Shown piece by piece: positions 21,660-29,796 of a DNA stretch of 36,615 nucleotides. Numbering within the stretch: position 1 is the stretch's first letter; every line of letters starts with the position of its first letter. Position numbers and translations under genes: made by a program. Source of the stretch: Ancylobacter novellus (lineage in GTDB: Bacteria; Pseudomonadota; Alphaproteobacteria; Rhizobiales; Xanthobacteraceae); NCBI GenBank assembly GCA_003241485.1, contig QFQD01000029.1, positions 1 to 36,615 on the forward strand, read 5' to 3'. The notes beneath the pieces are model-generated. The model did no database searches. It had not been told where the DNA came from and saw only the letters and a program-made list of their open reading frames with translations.

Positions 21660-23473
21660 CCATTCAGACGCCCAACGGCTTCACGCTCGACACCTCCGGC
21701 AAGCGCATCGTCGTCGATCCGGTGACCCGCATCGAAGGCCATATGCGCTGCGAGGTGAATGTCGATTCCAACAATGTCATCCGCAACGCGGTGTCCACCG
21801 GCACCATGTGGCGCGGGCTCGAAGTCATCCTCAAGGGCCGCGACCCGCGCGACGCCTGGGCCTTCGTCGAGCGCATCTGCGGCGTGTGCACGGGCTGTCA
21901 CGCCCTCGCCTCGGTGCGTGCGGTCGAGGACGCGCTGCAGATCAAGATCCCGAACAATGCCTTCCTGATCCGCGAGATCATGGCGAAGGTGCTGCAGTGG
22001 CACGACCATGTCGTGCACTTCTACCACCTGCACGCGCTGGACTGGGTCAATCCGATCAACGCGCTGAAGGCCGATCCCAAGGCCACCTCGCAGCTCCAGC
22101 AGATGGTCGGGCCGGACCACCCCAATTCCAGCCCGGGCTATTTCCGCGACGTGCAGAACCGGCTGAAGAAGTTCGTCGAGAGCGGCCAGCTCGGCATTTT
22201 CAAGAACGGCTACTGGGACAACCCAGCCTACAAGCTGCCGCCCGAAGCCGATCTGATGGCGGTGACGCACTATCTGGAGGCGCTCGATTTCCAGAAGGAG
22301 ATCGTCAAGGTCCACACGATCTTCGGCGGCAAGAACCCGCACCCGAACTACATGGTCGGCGGCGTTCCCTGCGCCATCAACATGGACGGCGACATGGCCG
22401 CCGGCGCCCCGCTCAACATGGAGCGCCTGAACTTCGTGAAGCTGAAGCTTCAGGAGGCGTTCGAGTTCTCCAAGAACGTCTATGTGCCTGATGTGATCGC
22501 CATCGCCTCCTTCTACAAGGGCTGGCTCTATGGCGGCGGCCTCTCCGGGCTCAACGTCATGGACTATGGTGACTACGAATCCATCCAGGGCAAGAAGAGC
22601 ACCGATCGCCTGCCCGGCGGCGTCATCCTCAACGGCAATTGGGACGAGGTGCACCCCATCGACCCGCGCGACCCGGCGCAGGTGCAGGAGTTCGTCACCC
22701 ATTCCTGGTACACCTATGGCGAGGGCAACACCGACCAGGGCCTGCACCCCTGGGACGGCGTCACCGAGCCGCAATACAAGCTCGGCCCGGCCGCCAAGGG
22801 CACCCGCACCGACATCCAGGAAATCGACGAGAACGCCAAATATTCCTGGATCAAGGCGCCGCGCTGGAAGGGCAACGCGGTCGAGGTCGGCCCGCTGGCG
22901 CGCTACATCCTCGCCTATGCCCATGGCGTCGACTACGTGAAGGGGCAGGTCGACGACTCGCTCGGCCGCTTCAACGCGCTGGCCGGCACCAGCTTCACGC
23001 CGAAGCAGGCGCTGCCCACCACCATCGGCCGCACGCTCGCCCGCGCGCTGGAGGCGCATTACTGCGCCCAGATGATGCTGGACGATTTCGACAACCTGAT
23101 CGCCAACATCAAGGCCGGCGACAGCTCCACCGCCAATGTGGAGAAATGGGACCCGGCGACCTGGCCGAAGGAGGCCAAGGGCGTCGGCACGGTGGCGGCG
23201 CCACGCGGCGGTCTCGGCCACTGGATCAAGATCAAGGACGGCCGGATCGACAATTACCAGTGCGTGGTGCCAACCACCTGGAATGGCGGGCCGCGCGATC
23301 CCAAGGGCAATATCGGCGCGTTCGAGGCCTCGCTAATGAACACCCCGATGGAGCGCCCGGAGGAGCCGGTCGAGATCCTGCGCACGCTCCACTCCTTCGA
23401 CCCGTGCCTCGCCTGCTCGACCCACGTCATCTCGCCCGGCGGGGAAGAGATGGCGCGGGTGACGGTGCGCTGA
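21656..23473 (+). CDS. hupL: Uptake [NiFe]-hydrogenase large subunit
   Basis: 605 residues with the NiFe active site that oxidises H2 in the periplasm. Ni ligands are Cys75 and Cys78 in RICGVCTGCHAL and Cys584 and Cys587 in DPCLACSTHV. HupD should cut after His590 and remove the 15-residue tail beginning VISPGGEE. There is no signal peptide of its own; it is exported folded with HupS. The CTGCHALASVRAVEDAL context is that of the knallgas/uptake (group 1) enzymes. It is translationally coupled to hupS, with hupC 10 bp downstream. Confidence 0.97.
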   Translation: MTIQTPNGFTLDTSGKRIVVDPVTRIEGHMRCEVNVDSNNVIRNAVSTGTMWRGLEVILKGRDPRDAWAFVERICGVCTGCHALASVRAVEDALQIKIPNNAFLIREIMAKVLQWHDHVVHFYHLHALDWVNPINALKADPKATSQLQQMVGPDHPNSSPGYFRDVQNRLKKFVESGQLGIFKNGYWDNPAYKLPPEADLMAVTHYLEALDFQKEIVKVHTIFGGKNPHPNYMVGGVPCAINMDGDMAAGAPLNMERLNFVKLKLQEAFEFSKNVYVPDVIAIASFYKGWLYGGGLSGLNVMDYGDYESIQGKKSTDRLPGGVILNGNWDEVHPIDPRDPAQVQEFVTHSWYTYGEGNTDQGLHPWDGVTEPQYKLGPAAKGTRTDIQEIDENAKYSWIKAPRWKGNAVEVGPLARYILAYAHGVDYVKGQVDDSLGRFNALAGTSFTPKQALPTTIGRTLARALEAHYCAQMMLDDFDNLIANIKAGDSSTANVEKWDPATWPKEAKGVGTVAAPRGGLGHWIKIKDGRIDNYQCVVPTTWNGGPRDPKGNIGAFEASLMNTPMERPEEPVEILRTLHSFDPCLACSTHVISPGGEEMARVTVR

Positions 23474-23483
23474 GGAGGTGGCG

Positions 23484-24230
23484 ATGAGCGACATCTCTCC
23501 CACCATCGGCGCCACACCGCCCCCGGCGGTTCCGGCGGAACATGACGGGGCCGGGCGCAAGCTGACCACCGTCTATGTCTATGAGGCGCCGGTGCGCCTC
23601 TGGCACTGGGTGAACGCGCTCTCCATCGTGGTGCTGTGCGTCACCGGCTATCTCATCGGCTCGCCCTTGCCCACGCTCTCGGGCGAGCCGAGCGCGCATT
23701 ACCTCATGGGAACGATCCGCTTCATTCACTTCGCGGCGGGCTACATCTTCGCCGTGGGCTTCCTGGGGCGGATCGCGTGGGCCTTCTTCGGCAATCGCTA
23801 TTCGCGCGAACTCTTCACCTTCCCCTTCTGGCGCCGCAGCTTCTGGCGGGGTCTGTTCGTCGAGGTGCAGTGGTACATGTTCCTGAAACCGCGCCCGCTG
23901 AAGTTCGTCGGCCACAACCCGCTCGCCCAGGTCTTCCTGTTCTGGGTGATGGTGGTGGGCACGCTCTTCATGATCGGCACGGGCTTCGCGCTCTATTCCG
24001 AGGGCGCGGGCATGGGCTCCTGGCAGGACAAGCTGTTCGGCTGGATCATCCCGCTGCTCGGGGGCAGCCTTGCCGTGCACGCGCTGCATCACCTCGGCAT
24101 GTGGGTAATCATCGTGTTCGTGTTCATCCACGTCTATTCGGTGATCCGCGAGGACATCATGTCCCGGCAATCCATGGTTTCCGCCATCACCAACGGATAC
24201 CGCAGCTTCCGGGATGACGATCCCGACTGA
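23484..24230 (+). CDS. hupC: Hydrogenase cytochrome b subunit HupC
   Basis: A 248-residue membrane di-haem cytochrome b that takes electrons from HupS to the quinone pool. Four hydrophobic helices can be seen (around WVNALSIVVLCVTGYLIG, FIHFAAGYIFAVGFLG, FLFWVMVVGTLFMIGTGF, and ALHHLGMWVIIVFVFIHVY). His residues suit haem ligation in LWHWVN, FIHFAAGY, ALHHLG and FIHVY. The ATG at 23484 has GAGGAGG just before it and is preferred to an in-frame GTG at 23478. Strong termination follows 48 bp after the stop. Confidence 0.95.
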   Translation: MSDISPTIGATPPPAVPAEHDGAGRKLTTVYVYEAPVRLWHWVNALSIVVLCVTGYLIGSPLPTLSGEPSAHYLMGTIRFIHFAAGYIFAVGFLGRIAWAFFGNRYSRELFTFPFWRRSFWRGLFVEVQWYMFLKPRPLKFVGHNPLAQVFLFWVMVVGTLFMIGTGFALYSEGAGMGSWQDKLFGWIIPLLGGSLAVHALHHLGMWVIIVFVFIHVYSVIREDIMSRQSMVSAITNGYRSFRDDDPD

Positions 24231-24278
24231 GCCACCTTCCGGCTTCAGGCGGCGGCCGTGCGGGGGCACGGCTGTTTT

Positions 24279-24306
24279 GGGCGCGGCTTCGGCCGCGCCC
24301 TTTTTT
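24279..24306 (+). terminator. Strong intrinsic terminator after hupC
   Basis: A perfect 9-bp stem GGGCGCGGC / GCCGCGCCC with a TTCG tetraloop is followed by TTTTTT. It should end most hupSLC transcripts, separating structural from maturation genes. Confidence 0.9.
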
Positions 24307-24320
24307 CATGGATTTTAAGC

Positions 24321-24355
24321 TTCCAGTTTTCCGAAAAATTGGAAATTATCTTTCC
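24321..24355 (+). promoter_or_regulatory. Candidate activator-binding region upstream of hupD
   Basis: TTCCAGTTTTCCG (24321-24333) overlaps the dyad TTTCC-N8-GGAAA (24328-24345), followed by TTTCC at 24351-24355. This A/T-rich patch stands out in GC-rich DNA and resembles 20366-20402 before hupS. It lies 77-111 bp upstream of the sigma-54-like site at 24432. Confidence 0.35.
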
Positions 24356-24431
24356 ATCGGAGAATTTGCTCCTGACGCAAGACACGCACTTTCCCCCGTA
24401 TTTCCAACAGGTTGGAGAGCGCTCACCGCCT

Positions 24432-24447
24432 TGGCACAGAGATTGAA
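24432..24447 (+). promoter_or_regulatory. Sigma-54-like promoter before hupD
   Basis: TGGCAC-AGAGA-TTGAA has a consensus -24 element, but its -12 element reads TTGAA instead of TTGCW. It lies 80 bp before the hupD ATG, after the hupC terminator, where a promoter for the maturation genes is needed. Confidence 0.5.
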
Positions 24448-24526
24448 TTAAGAAGCATTAGAAAGAACGGCAAAGACCGTTCGCGCCTAGGGATTTCAAG
24501 GAAACTCGCTCGGGAGGCGTCGGCCC

Positions 24527-25144
24527 ATGGACGACGAACGGATTCTTGTCCTCGGCATCGGCAACATTTTGTGGGCCGATGAAGGCTTCGGCGTCCGCGT
24601 CATCGAGGCACTGGACGAACGCTACGAGCTTCCCGCCCATGTGTCCGTGCTCGATGGCGGCACGCAGGGCCTCTATCTGCTTCCCTATCTCGAAGACGCG
24701 GCCGGCGTCATCATCGTCGATGCCATCGATTACGGCCTGCCGCCGGCGACGCTGAGGCTGCTGCAGGACGACGAAGTGCCGGCCGTGCTCGGCGCCCATA
24801 AGGTGAGCCTCCACCAGACCGGCTTCCAGGAGATCCTGGCCCTGCTGCGCCTGCGCGAACGCGCGCCGCGACGGCTGCTTCTCGTCGGCGTGCAGCCGGA
24901 GCGGCTCGACGATTATGGCGGTGGGCTGACGCCCGCCGTCGCGGCGCAGGTGGAGCCCGCGCTTGACGCCGTGCTGCGGCTTCTCGCCGAAGAGTTCGCC
25001 GTGGTGCCCGTGCCGCGCCGCTCGCGCGAGGCTTTCACCGCGCCCGCCATTTCGCGCGAGGACTACGAGACCGGACGCCCGAGCGCCGAGGCCGCCTGCC
25101 GCGTCGGAGATGCGCGCGTGCTCGCCGCCCGGCCGCGCGGGTGA
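24527..25144 (+). CDS. hupD: Hydrogenase maturation endopeptidase HupD
   Basis: A 205-residue nickel-checking protease that removes the C-terminal tail of HupL once Ni is inserted. Its Ni-sensing residues can be recognised in the usual places: the Glu in GIGNILWADEGFG (near residue 20), the Asp in IIVDAIDYG, and the His in GAHKVSLHQTGFQEIL. Length is normal. GGGAGG precedes the ATG at suitable distance. It starts the second half of the hup cluster after the terminator at 24279, with the hupF ATG four bases after its stop. Confidence 0.95.
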   Translation: MDDERILVLGIGNILWADEGFGVRVIEALDERYELPAHVSVLDGGTQGLYLLPYLEDAAGVIIVDAIDYGLPPATLRLLQDDEVPAVLGAHKVSLHQTGFQEILALLRLRERAPRRLLLVGVQPERLDDYGGGLTPAVAAQVEPALDAVLRLLAEEFAVVPVPRRSREAFTAPAISREDYETGRPSAEAACRVGDARVLAARPRG

Positions 25145-25148
25145 CGCC

Positions 25149-25490
25149 ATGTGCCTTGGCCTTCCCATGCGCATCGAGACGATCGAGGGCTGGAGCGGCC
25201 GCTGTCGCCATGGCGAGGCGCTGCACGAGGTCGACCTCGCTCTGCTGCCCGAAGCCCGGCCCGGCGATCATGTGCTCGTCTTCCTCGGCGCCGGACGCCG
25301 CCTGCTCGACGCGGAGGAAGCGATGCGCATCACACAGGCGCTGACCGCGGTGGAGGCCGTGATGCGCGGCGACGCCACGTCCATCGACGCCGCCTTTGCC
25401 GACCTCACCGGGCGCGAGCCGACCTTGCCGCCGCATCTCGCCGCCATAGTCGCCGCCCGCTCTTCCGAACCGGAGGAAACCACGCCGTGA
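25149..25490 (+). CDS. hupF: HypC-family chaperone HupF
   Basis: A 113-residue paralog of HypC. The N-terminal MCLGLPM has the essential Cys2 that contacts HypD and the hydrogenase large subunit. The C-terminal extension beyond HypC length (TGREPTLPPHLAAIVAARSS) is typical of HupF. In rhizobia HupF helps HupK and protects the large subunit when O2 is present. I took the ATG at 25149 because Cys2 must follow the initiating Met, rejecting the longer upstream frame. The stop overlaps the hupG GTG. Confidence 0.93.
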   Translation: MCLGLPMRIETIEGWSGRCRHGEALHEVDLALLPEARPGDHVLVFLGAGRRLLDAEEAMRITQALTAVEAVMRGDATSIDAAFADLTGREPTLPPHLAAIVAARSSEPEETTP

Positions 25491-25921
25491 GCCTCTCCCG
25501 TCCCGCCGCCGACGCACTGCATCCGCTGGTCGCTCGCCTCATCGAGACGCAGGGCTATCCCTGGCTCGACGGCGAAACGCCCGGCCTCCAGCCCTCCGGG
25601 GTTCGTCTGCTGTTTCTGCCCGCTCATGGCCGTGGCCATGTCGAGACCCTGGATATCGCCGTGGTGCTGCCCGAACTCGTCGCCGCGCTCGGCGCGGATG
25701 GCGGGGCCGTGGCAGGGCCGGCCTGCGAGCGGCAGATGCGCGAGGCGCTGGGTGGCATCGCCCTGCCGGCCATCGTCGTGCTGCGGGATGGCGCGCCCGT
25801 CGGCTCGCTGTCGCGCATGCGCGACTGGGACGAATTCCTCGACCGTCTCGCCCCCCTGGTCGCGGCGGCGCGCGACGGTGCGCTGCCCGCTGCTACCCCG
25901 CTTTCACCCGCGCTTTCGTGA
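25487..25921 (+). CDS. hupG: Thioredoxin-like hydrogenase accessory protein HupG
   Basis: 144 residues of the HupG/HyaE family: a thioredoxin fold without the CxxC active site (ALPAIVVLRDGAPVGSLSRMRDW is the fold's C-terminal half, read as ALPAIVVLRDG and APVGSLSRMRDW). HyaE-type proteins bind the Tat signal of the small subunit and hold it back until maturation is complete. The start is GTG at 25487, overlapping the hupF stop as GTGA, and gives a normal length. The long open frame upstream of it lies inside hupF. Confidence 0.88.
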   Translation: MSLSRPAADALHPLVARLIETQGYPWLDGETPGLQPSGVRLLFLPAHGRGHVETLDIAVVLPELVAALGADGGAVAGPACERQMREALGGIALPAIVVLRDGAPVGSLSRMRDWDEFLDRLAPLVAAARDGALPAATPLSPALS

Positions 25922-25929
25922 GGTCCGCC

Positions 25930-26775
25930 ATGGCTCTGCCCTATGCCATTCCGCCTATCGGCTACGGACCCGGCAGCCAGCCGGACGGCGAGGACGGCCT
26001 CGCCTACATGGCCATGCCCTCAGGCATGCGCACCTATGAGGCGCACCTGCCGGAGATCGACGACCCCGAGCGCGCCGGCCCGGCCATCGCCTTCCTGAAG
26101 GAGGTCCACCAAGCCCTGACAAACGCCGAGCCCGGCGAGACCATGTCCCTCTCGCTCGATGGACTGGAAGCAGGTACGCGGGCGCTCATCGACGAGACGC
26201 TGGGCGAAGGCGAGGTCTCGGTGGTGGTCGAGGCCCCCGCCGGCCGCATCGAGATCCAGGAAGCCCGGCTCGCCGGCGTGTGGCGGGTGCGCGGCGGGGC
26301 CGGGGCGGCCGCTCGCGAGCGCATCGAAATCGCTGCCTTCCCGCGCGGGGCACTGCTGCGCGCCTTTCCCCGCGAATGGTCGGTCGATGTCGACGGCACT
26401 GCCCGCCTGCCGGGCGTCGTCAACGCGCCGGCCCTGCTCGCCGAGATCCTGCACAAGAGCCGCGCGCGGGGCGCCGACGACCTGCCACATGTCATCAACC
26501 TGACCCTGCTGCCGGTGACGCCGGAGGATATCGCCGCGCTGGAAACCCGGCTGGGTCGGGGCGGCGTCGTCATCCTCTCGCGCGGCTATGGCAATTGCCG
26601 CATCGAGGCGACGGCGCTGCGCGATGTCTGGCGGGTGCGCTATTTCAATTCGAGCGACACGCTGATCCTCGACACGATCGAGATCGTCGACATTCCGGCG
26701 GTGGCCTGCGCCGCGCCGGAAGACCTCGCCGATTCCGCCGCGCGCCTCGTCGATATCCTCGAAACGGTGGGCTAG
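25930..26775 (+). CDS. hupH: Hydrogenase expression protein HupH
   Basis: 281 residues of the HupH/HyaF family, typically needed for small-subunit maturation. Two related halves can be seen, each with HxIN-like and RGYGNCRIEAT/EWSVDV segments; the C-terminal half has GGVVILSRGYGNCRIEATALRDVWRVRYFN, cited here as SRGYGNCRIEAT and WRVRYFNSSDTLILD. There is no signal peptide. The ATG at 25930 lies 8 bp after the hupG stop. A GTG at 25918 is in frame but inside hupG. The next gene starts four bases after its stop. Confidence 0.9.
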   Translation: MALPYAIPPIGYGPGSQPDGEDGLAYMAMPSGMRTYEAHLPEIDDPERAGPAIAFLKEVHQALTNAEPGETMSLSLDGLEAGTRALIDETLGEGEVSVVVEAPAGRIEIQEARLAGVWRVRGGAGAAARERIEIAAFPRGALLRAFPREWSVDVDGTARLPGVVNAPALLAEILHKSRARGADDLPHVINLTLLPVTPEDIAALETRLGRGGVVILSRGYGNCRIEATALRDVWRVRYFNSSDTLILDTIEIVDIPAVACAAPEDLADSAARLVDILETVG

Positions 26776-26779
26776 GGCG

Positions 26780-27574
26780 ATGGCGGCTCCGCGCTTTGAA
26801 GGCTCGTTTCTCGGAGACGTCTCCCGGCTACCGCCGGGTGCGGTGCTGGAATGCAAGATCTGCTGGCACGTCTACGATCCCGCCGAGGGTTGCGACTACT
26901 GGCAGGTGCCGGCGGGCACGCCCTTCGCCCACCTGCCCGACCATTGGCGCTGCCCGCGCTGCGACGGCGCGCGCGACCAGTTCATGGTCATCGACACCAG
27001 TTCCGGGACCGGCTTCGCGGCGCCCGCGCCGGTGGACCCGCTCCCCGCCCTCGCCGCCGAGACGGCGCGACGCTTCGAGGCGGCGTTCCGCGAGGTGCAT
27101 GTCGGCCAGATGCGCGGCATGCCGATCGTCAACGAGACGCTCGACGTGCGCGCCATCGGCTTCCGCCCGCATGAGGGACGGGTGGTCGGCGTGCTGGTCA
27201 CGCCGTGGTTCATGAACATCGTGCTCATTCCGGGACCCGAGGAGGACTGGAGCCGCCAGATGGTGGGCAGCCGCACGCTGCTCGACTTCCCCTCCGGGGC
27301 CTATGAGTTCATCGCCGCCAACCGGCCCGAGACCGGCCCCTACCGGGCGTGCTCGCTGTTCTCGCCCATGTTTGAATTCACCACCATGCTGCAGGCGGAA
27401 GAAACCGCACGGGCCGCGCTCGCAGCCCTGTTCGACCCCGCCTTGCGCGAGGACGAGGACGAGCCCGCCGCCAAGGGCCCCGAGCCTACCGTCGGCGGCA
27501 CGCGGCGCGCCGAGCCCAGCCGGCGGGCGCTGATCTTCGGCGGCGCGGGCGATGCGGGAGGCACGCGCCCATGA
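26780..27574 (+). CDS. hupJ: Rubredoxin-HupJ fusion protein
   Basis: 264 residues in two parts. Residues 22-71 are a rubredoxin with both Cys pairs, ECKICWHVYDP (25, 28) and CPRCDGA (58, 61), equal to HupI of rhizobia. Residues about 90-225 are the HupJ/HybE domain (FREVHVGQMRGMPIVNETL, GVLVTPWFMNIVLIPG, FPSGAYEFIAA). A charged Glu/Asp/Pro-rich tail follows. In many hydrogenase clusters these are separate genes; here one chain carries both. Rubredoxin-type HupI/HoxR proteins protect small-subunit cluster assembly from O2. There is no frame break between the parts. The stop overlaps the hupK ATG. Confidence 0.92.
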   Translation: MAAPRFEGSFLGDVSRLPPGAVLECKICWHVYDPAEGCDYWQVPAGTPFAHLPDHWRCPRCDGARDQFMVIDTSSGTGFAAPAPVDPLPALAAETARRFEAAFREVHVGQMRGMPIVNETLDVRAIGFRPHEGRVVGVLVTPWFMNIVLIPGPEEDWSRQMVGSRTLLDFPSGAYEFIAANRPETGPYRACSLFSPMFEFTTMLQAEETARAALAALFDPALREDEDEPAAKGPEPTVGGTRRAEPSRRALIFGGAGDAGGTRP

Positions 27575-28557
27575 GCCTCGCCGCGCTCGACATCGCCTTC
27601 GACGCGAACGGCCGGGACACGTGCTGGCACTTTGCCCGCGTTTCCGGGCCGGATGTCGCGCGCGGCATGGTCGGGCGCACGCCGCAGGAGGCCGCCGACC
27701 TCCTGCCGCGCATCTATAATCTCTGCGGCGGCGCGCACGCTGTGGCCGCGGCCGACGCGCTCGGCCTGCCACGGCCGGCGCGGGACGGGCGGAACGAGCG
27801 TCTGCGCGACCACGCCGTCGCGGTGTTCGCCGACTGGCCGGCGCTGTTCGGTGGCGCGCCGGACCGGACGGCCCTGCGGCAGCTGGCGGGCGATGCGCAG
27901 GACCGGCTCGCCCTGTGCCGTCACGTGCTCGGCGACGATTCCACCGGCCTCGATCTCGCGCAGGGGACCCCCGCGGAGCTGGCGAACTGGCTGGCCCGCG
28001 CGGCGAGCCCGACCGCGCGGCTGATGCGCCGGCTGCGCGAGACGGCCCGGCCCGGCTGGGGACAGGTGGACCTCGACCGGCCGAACATGGCGGACATCAC
28101 GGCGGCGCTGGCGGAAGGCGCCCCCCGTGTCGCCCGCGAGACAACGGTGGCGGATGACTGGCGCGCGGCGCCGCTGATCCGTGCCCTTGCTGCGCGCGAA
28201 GGAATGAGCCTGTTCGTGCGGCTGCTGGCGCGCCTGCTCGACCTGCTGGCCGGGCTTGCGGGGCAGCGGGAGCCGGCGCCCCACCTCAACCCGCCGCCCG
28301 GCATCGGCCTCGCCTGTGCGGCGCGCGGCCTGCTCGCCCATCGGGCCCGCGTGGCGGGCGGCATCATCACCGATTACCGTGTGCTTGCGCCAAGCGCGTG
28401 GAATCTTGCCCCGGACGGACTGCTGGCGCGTATGCTCGCCACCTTGCCGGCCAATGACGCGACGCCACTGCTCGCGCGGATCGCGATTGCCGCCGTCAAT
28501 CCCTGCGTGCCGGTGCGCCTTCACGTCGGCCGGCTGGAGGAGCGCGCACATGCATGA
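27571..28557 (+). CDS. hupK: Large-subunit-like maturation protein HupK
   Basis: 328 residues related to the hydrogenase large subunit but with the active-site motifs reduced. The N-terminal site reads NLCGGAHA with a single Cys52, where HupL has CGVCTGCHA. The C-terminal site reads NPCVPVRLHVG with a single Cys312, where HupL has DPCLACSTHV. HupK-type proteins are thought to be scaffolds on which Fe(CN)2CO is assembled before transfer to HupL. The middle (TRPGWGQVD-like and ERENGRIxxY-like segments) is weakly conserved. The ATG overlaps the hupJ stop, and the stop lies inside the hypA start region. Confidence 0.9.
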   Translation: MSLAALDIAFDANGRDTCWHFARVSGPDVARGMVGRTPQEAADLLPRIYNLCGGAHAVAAADALGLPRPARDGRNERLRDHAVAVFADWPALFGGAPDRTALRQLAGDAQDRLALCRHVLGDDSTGLDLAQGTPAELANWLARAASPTARLMRRLRETARPGWGQVDLDRPNMADITAALAEGAPRVARETTVADDWRAAPLIRALAAREGMSLFVRLLARLLDLLAGLAGQREPAPHLNPPPGIGLACAARGLLAHRARVAGGIITDYRVLAPSAWNLAPDGLLARMLATLPANDATPLLARIAIAAVNPCVPVRLHVGRLEERAHA

Positions 28558-28891
28558 GATGGCGATCTGCGAGAGCCTGCTCGATTCCCTGCGGGATGCC
28601 GCGCGCGACCACGGTTTCGCGCGGGTGACGCGGGTGCGGCTCAGCGTCGGGCAATTCGCCGGCGTCGAGGTCGAGGCCCTGCGCTTCGGCTTCGACGTGG
28701 TGATGCGCGGCTCGCTCGCGGAAAATGCGGATCTCGTCGTGCTGGAAGAGCCCGGCACGGCATGGTGTTTCGACTGCTCGACAACCGTTTCCCTGCCGGA
28801 CCGCCTCGCCCCCTGCCCGCTTTGCGGCGGCGGCCGGCTGCGCCCGAACGGTGGGACGGACTTGCGGATCAAGGATCTGGAGGTGGTGTGA
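28550..28891 (+). CDS. hypA: Nickel-insertion protein HypA
   Basis: A 113-residue metallochaperone that works with HypB to deliver Ni to the hydrogenase precursor. MHEMAI gives the N-terminal Ni site with His2. The zinc domain has CFDC (about 74-77) and CPLC (about 90-93). Length is standard. The ATG at 28550 is required for the MHE start and overlaps hupK by eight bases. The hypB ATG overlaps its stop as TGATG. Confidence 0.96.
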   Translation: MHEMAICESLLDSLRDAARDHGFARVTRVRLSVGQFAGVEVEALRFGFDVVMRGSLAENADLVVLEEPGTAWCFDCSTTVSLPDRLAPCPLCGGGRLRPNGGTDLRIKDLEVV

Positions 28892-29796
28892 TGTGTGTGA
28901 CCTGTGGCTGCGGACCTGACGAGGTCTCGATTTCAGACGCCCATGGCGCCCCGCGCACCAATGGGCACGGCCATCACCACCATGGGGACCATGACCATAC
29001 CCACACTCACCATCACCCGCACGACGATGCCCCCGGCGCCGGCGAGCAGCGCATGGTGGAGCTGGAGGACCGCATCCTCGCCAAGAACGACGCCTATGCC
29101 GCGCGCAACCGCGCCCGCCTTGGCGACGACGGCATCTTCGCGGTCAACCTGCTGGCCGGTCCGGGCGCCGGCAAGACGACCCTGCTGGTGGAGACCCTGA
29201 AGGCGCTCGGCGGGCGCGTGCCGGCGGCGGTCATCGAGGGCGACCAGCAGACCCAGAACGACGCCGAGCGCATTCGCGCGACCGGTACGCCGGCGGTGCA
29301 GATCAACACCGGCAAGGGCTGCCACCTCGACGCCCACATGGTCGGCCACGCCCTGGATCAGCTGCCGCTGCCGCCGGGCGGGCTGCTGTTCGTCGAGAAT
29401 GTCGGCAACCTCGTCTGCCCCGCCGCCTTCGACCTCGGCGAAACGCGCCGGGTCACCCTGCTCTCGGTCACCGAAGGCGAGGACAAGCCGCTCAAATACC
29501 CCAACATTTTCGAGACTGCCGATCTCGTGCTGCTCACCAAGGTCGACCTGCTGCCGCATCTCGACATCGACATGGCGGCGATCGAGCGCAACATCGCCCG
29601 CGTCAACCCCACCGCCTCGATCCTGCACTGTTCGAGCCGCGGCCTACCCGGCCTCGCCGCCTGGCTCGACTGGCTCGGCGAGGAGCGGCGCCATTTGCTC
29701 GGCAGGCTGGCGGCGGAAGCGGAAAAGCGGGCACAGGCCCTGCGCGCCAGCGCCGGTCCCGGCTGGAGCGCGCCACACGCGGAGACAGTGCCGTGA
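28891..29796 (+). CDS. hypB: Nickel-binding GTPase HypB
   Basis: A 301-residue SIMIBI GTPase that powers Ni insertion. The N terminus MCVTCGCG holds the high-affinity CxxCGC nickel site. A His-rich stretch with twelve His between residues 26 and 44 follows, which in rhizobial HypB stores nickel. The GTPase domain has the P-loop GPGAGKTT (90-97), switch-region EGDQQTQNDAERI, the metal-site GKGCHLDAHM, and the NKxD-type motif LTKVDLL. It is coupled to hypA upstream, and its stop overlaps the hupR start. Confidence 0.97.
   Translation: MCVTCGCGPDEVSISDAHGAPRTNGHGHHHHGDHDHTHTHHHPHDDAPGAGEQRMVELEDRILAKNDAYAARNRARLGDDGIFAVNLLAGPGAGKTTLLVETLKALGGRVPAAVIEGDQQTQNDAERIRATGTPAVQINTGKGCHLDAHMVGHALDQLPLPPGGLLFVENVGNLVCPAAFDLGETRRVTLLSVTEGEDKPLKYPNIFETADLVLLTKVDLLPHLDIDMAAIERNIARVNPTASILHCSSRGLPGLAAWLDWLGEERRHLLGRLAAEAEKRAQALRASAGPGWSAPHAETVP

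Noticed and set aside
27625..27640. TGGCAC inside hupK as a sigma-54 promoter
   Set aside because: The -12 element is absent at the required spacing (CCGCG instead of TTGCW).
28960..29030. CAC/CAT-rich tract as a simple repeat
   Set aside because: It encodes the His-rich nickel-storage segment of HypB and is in frame throughout.
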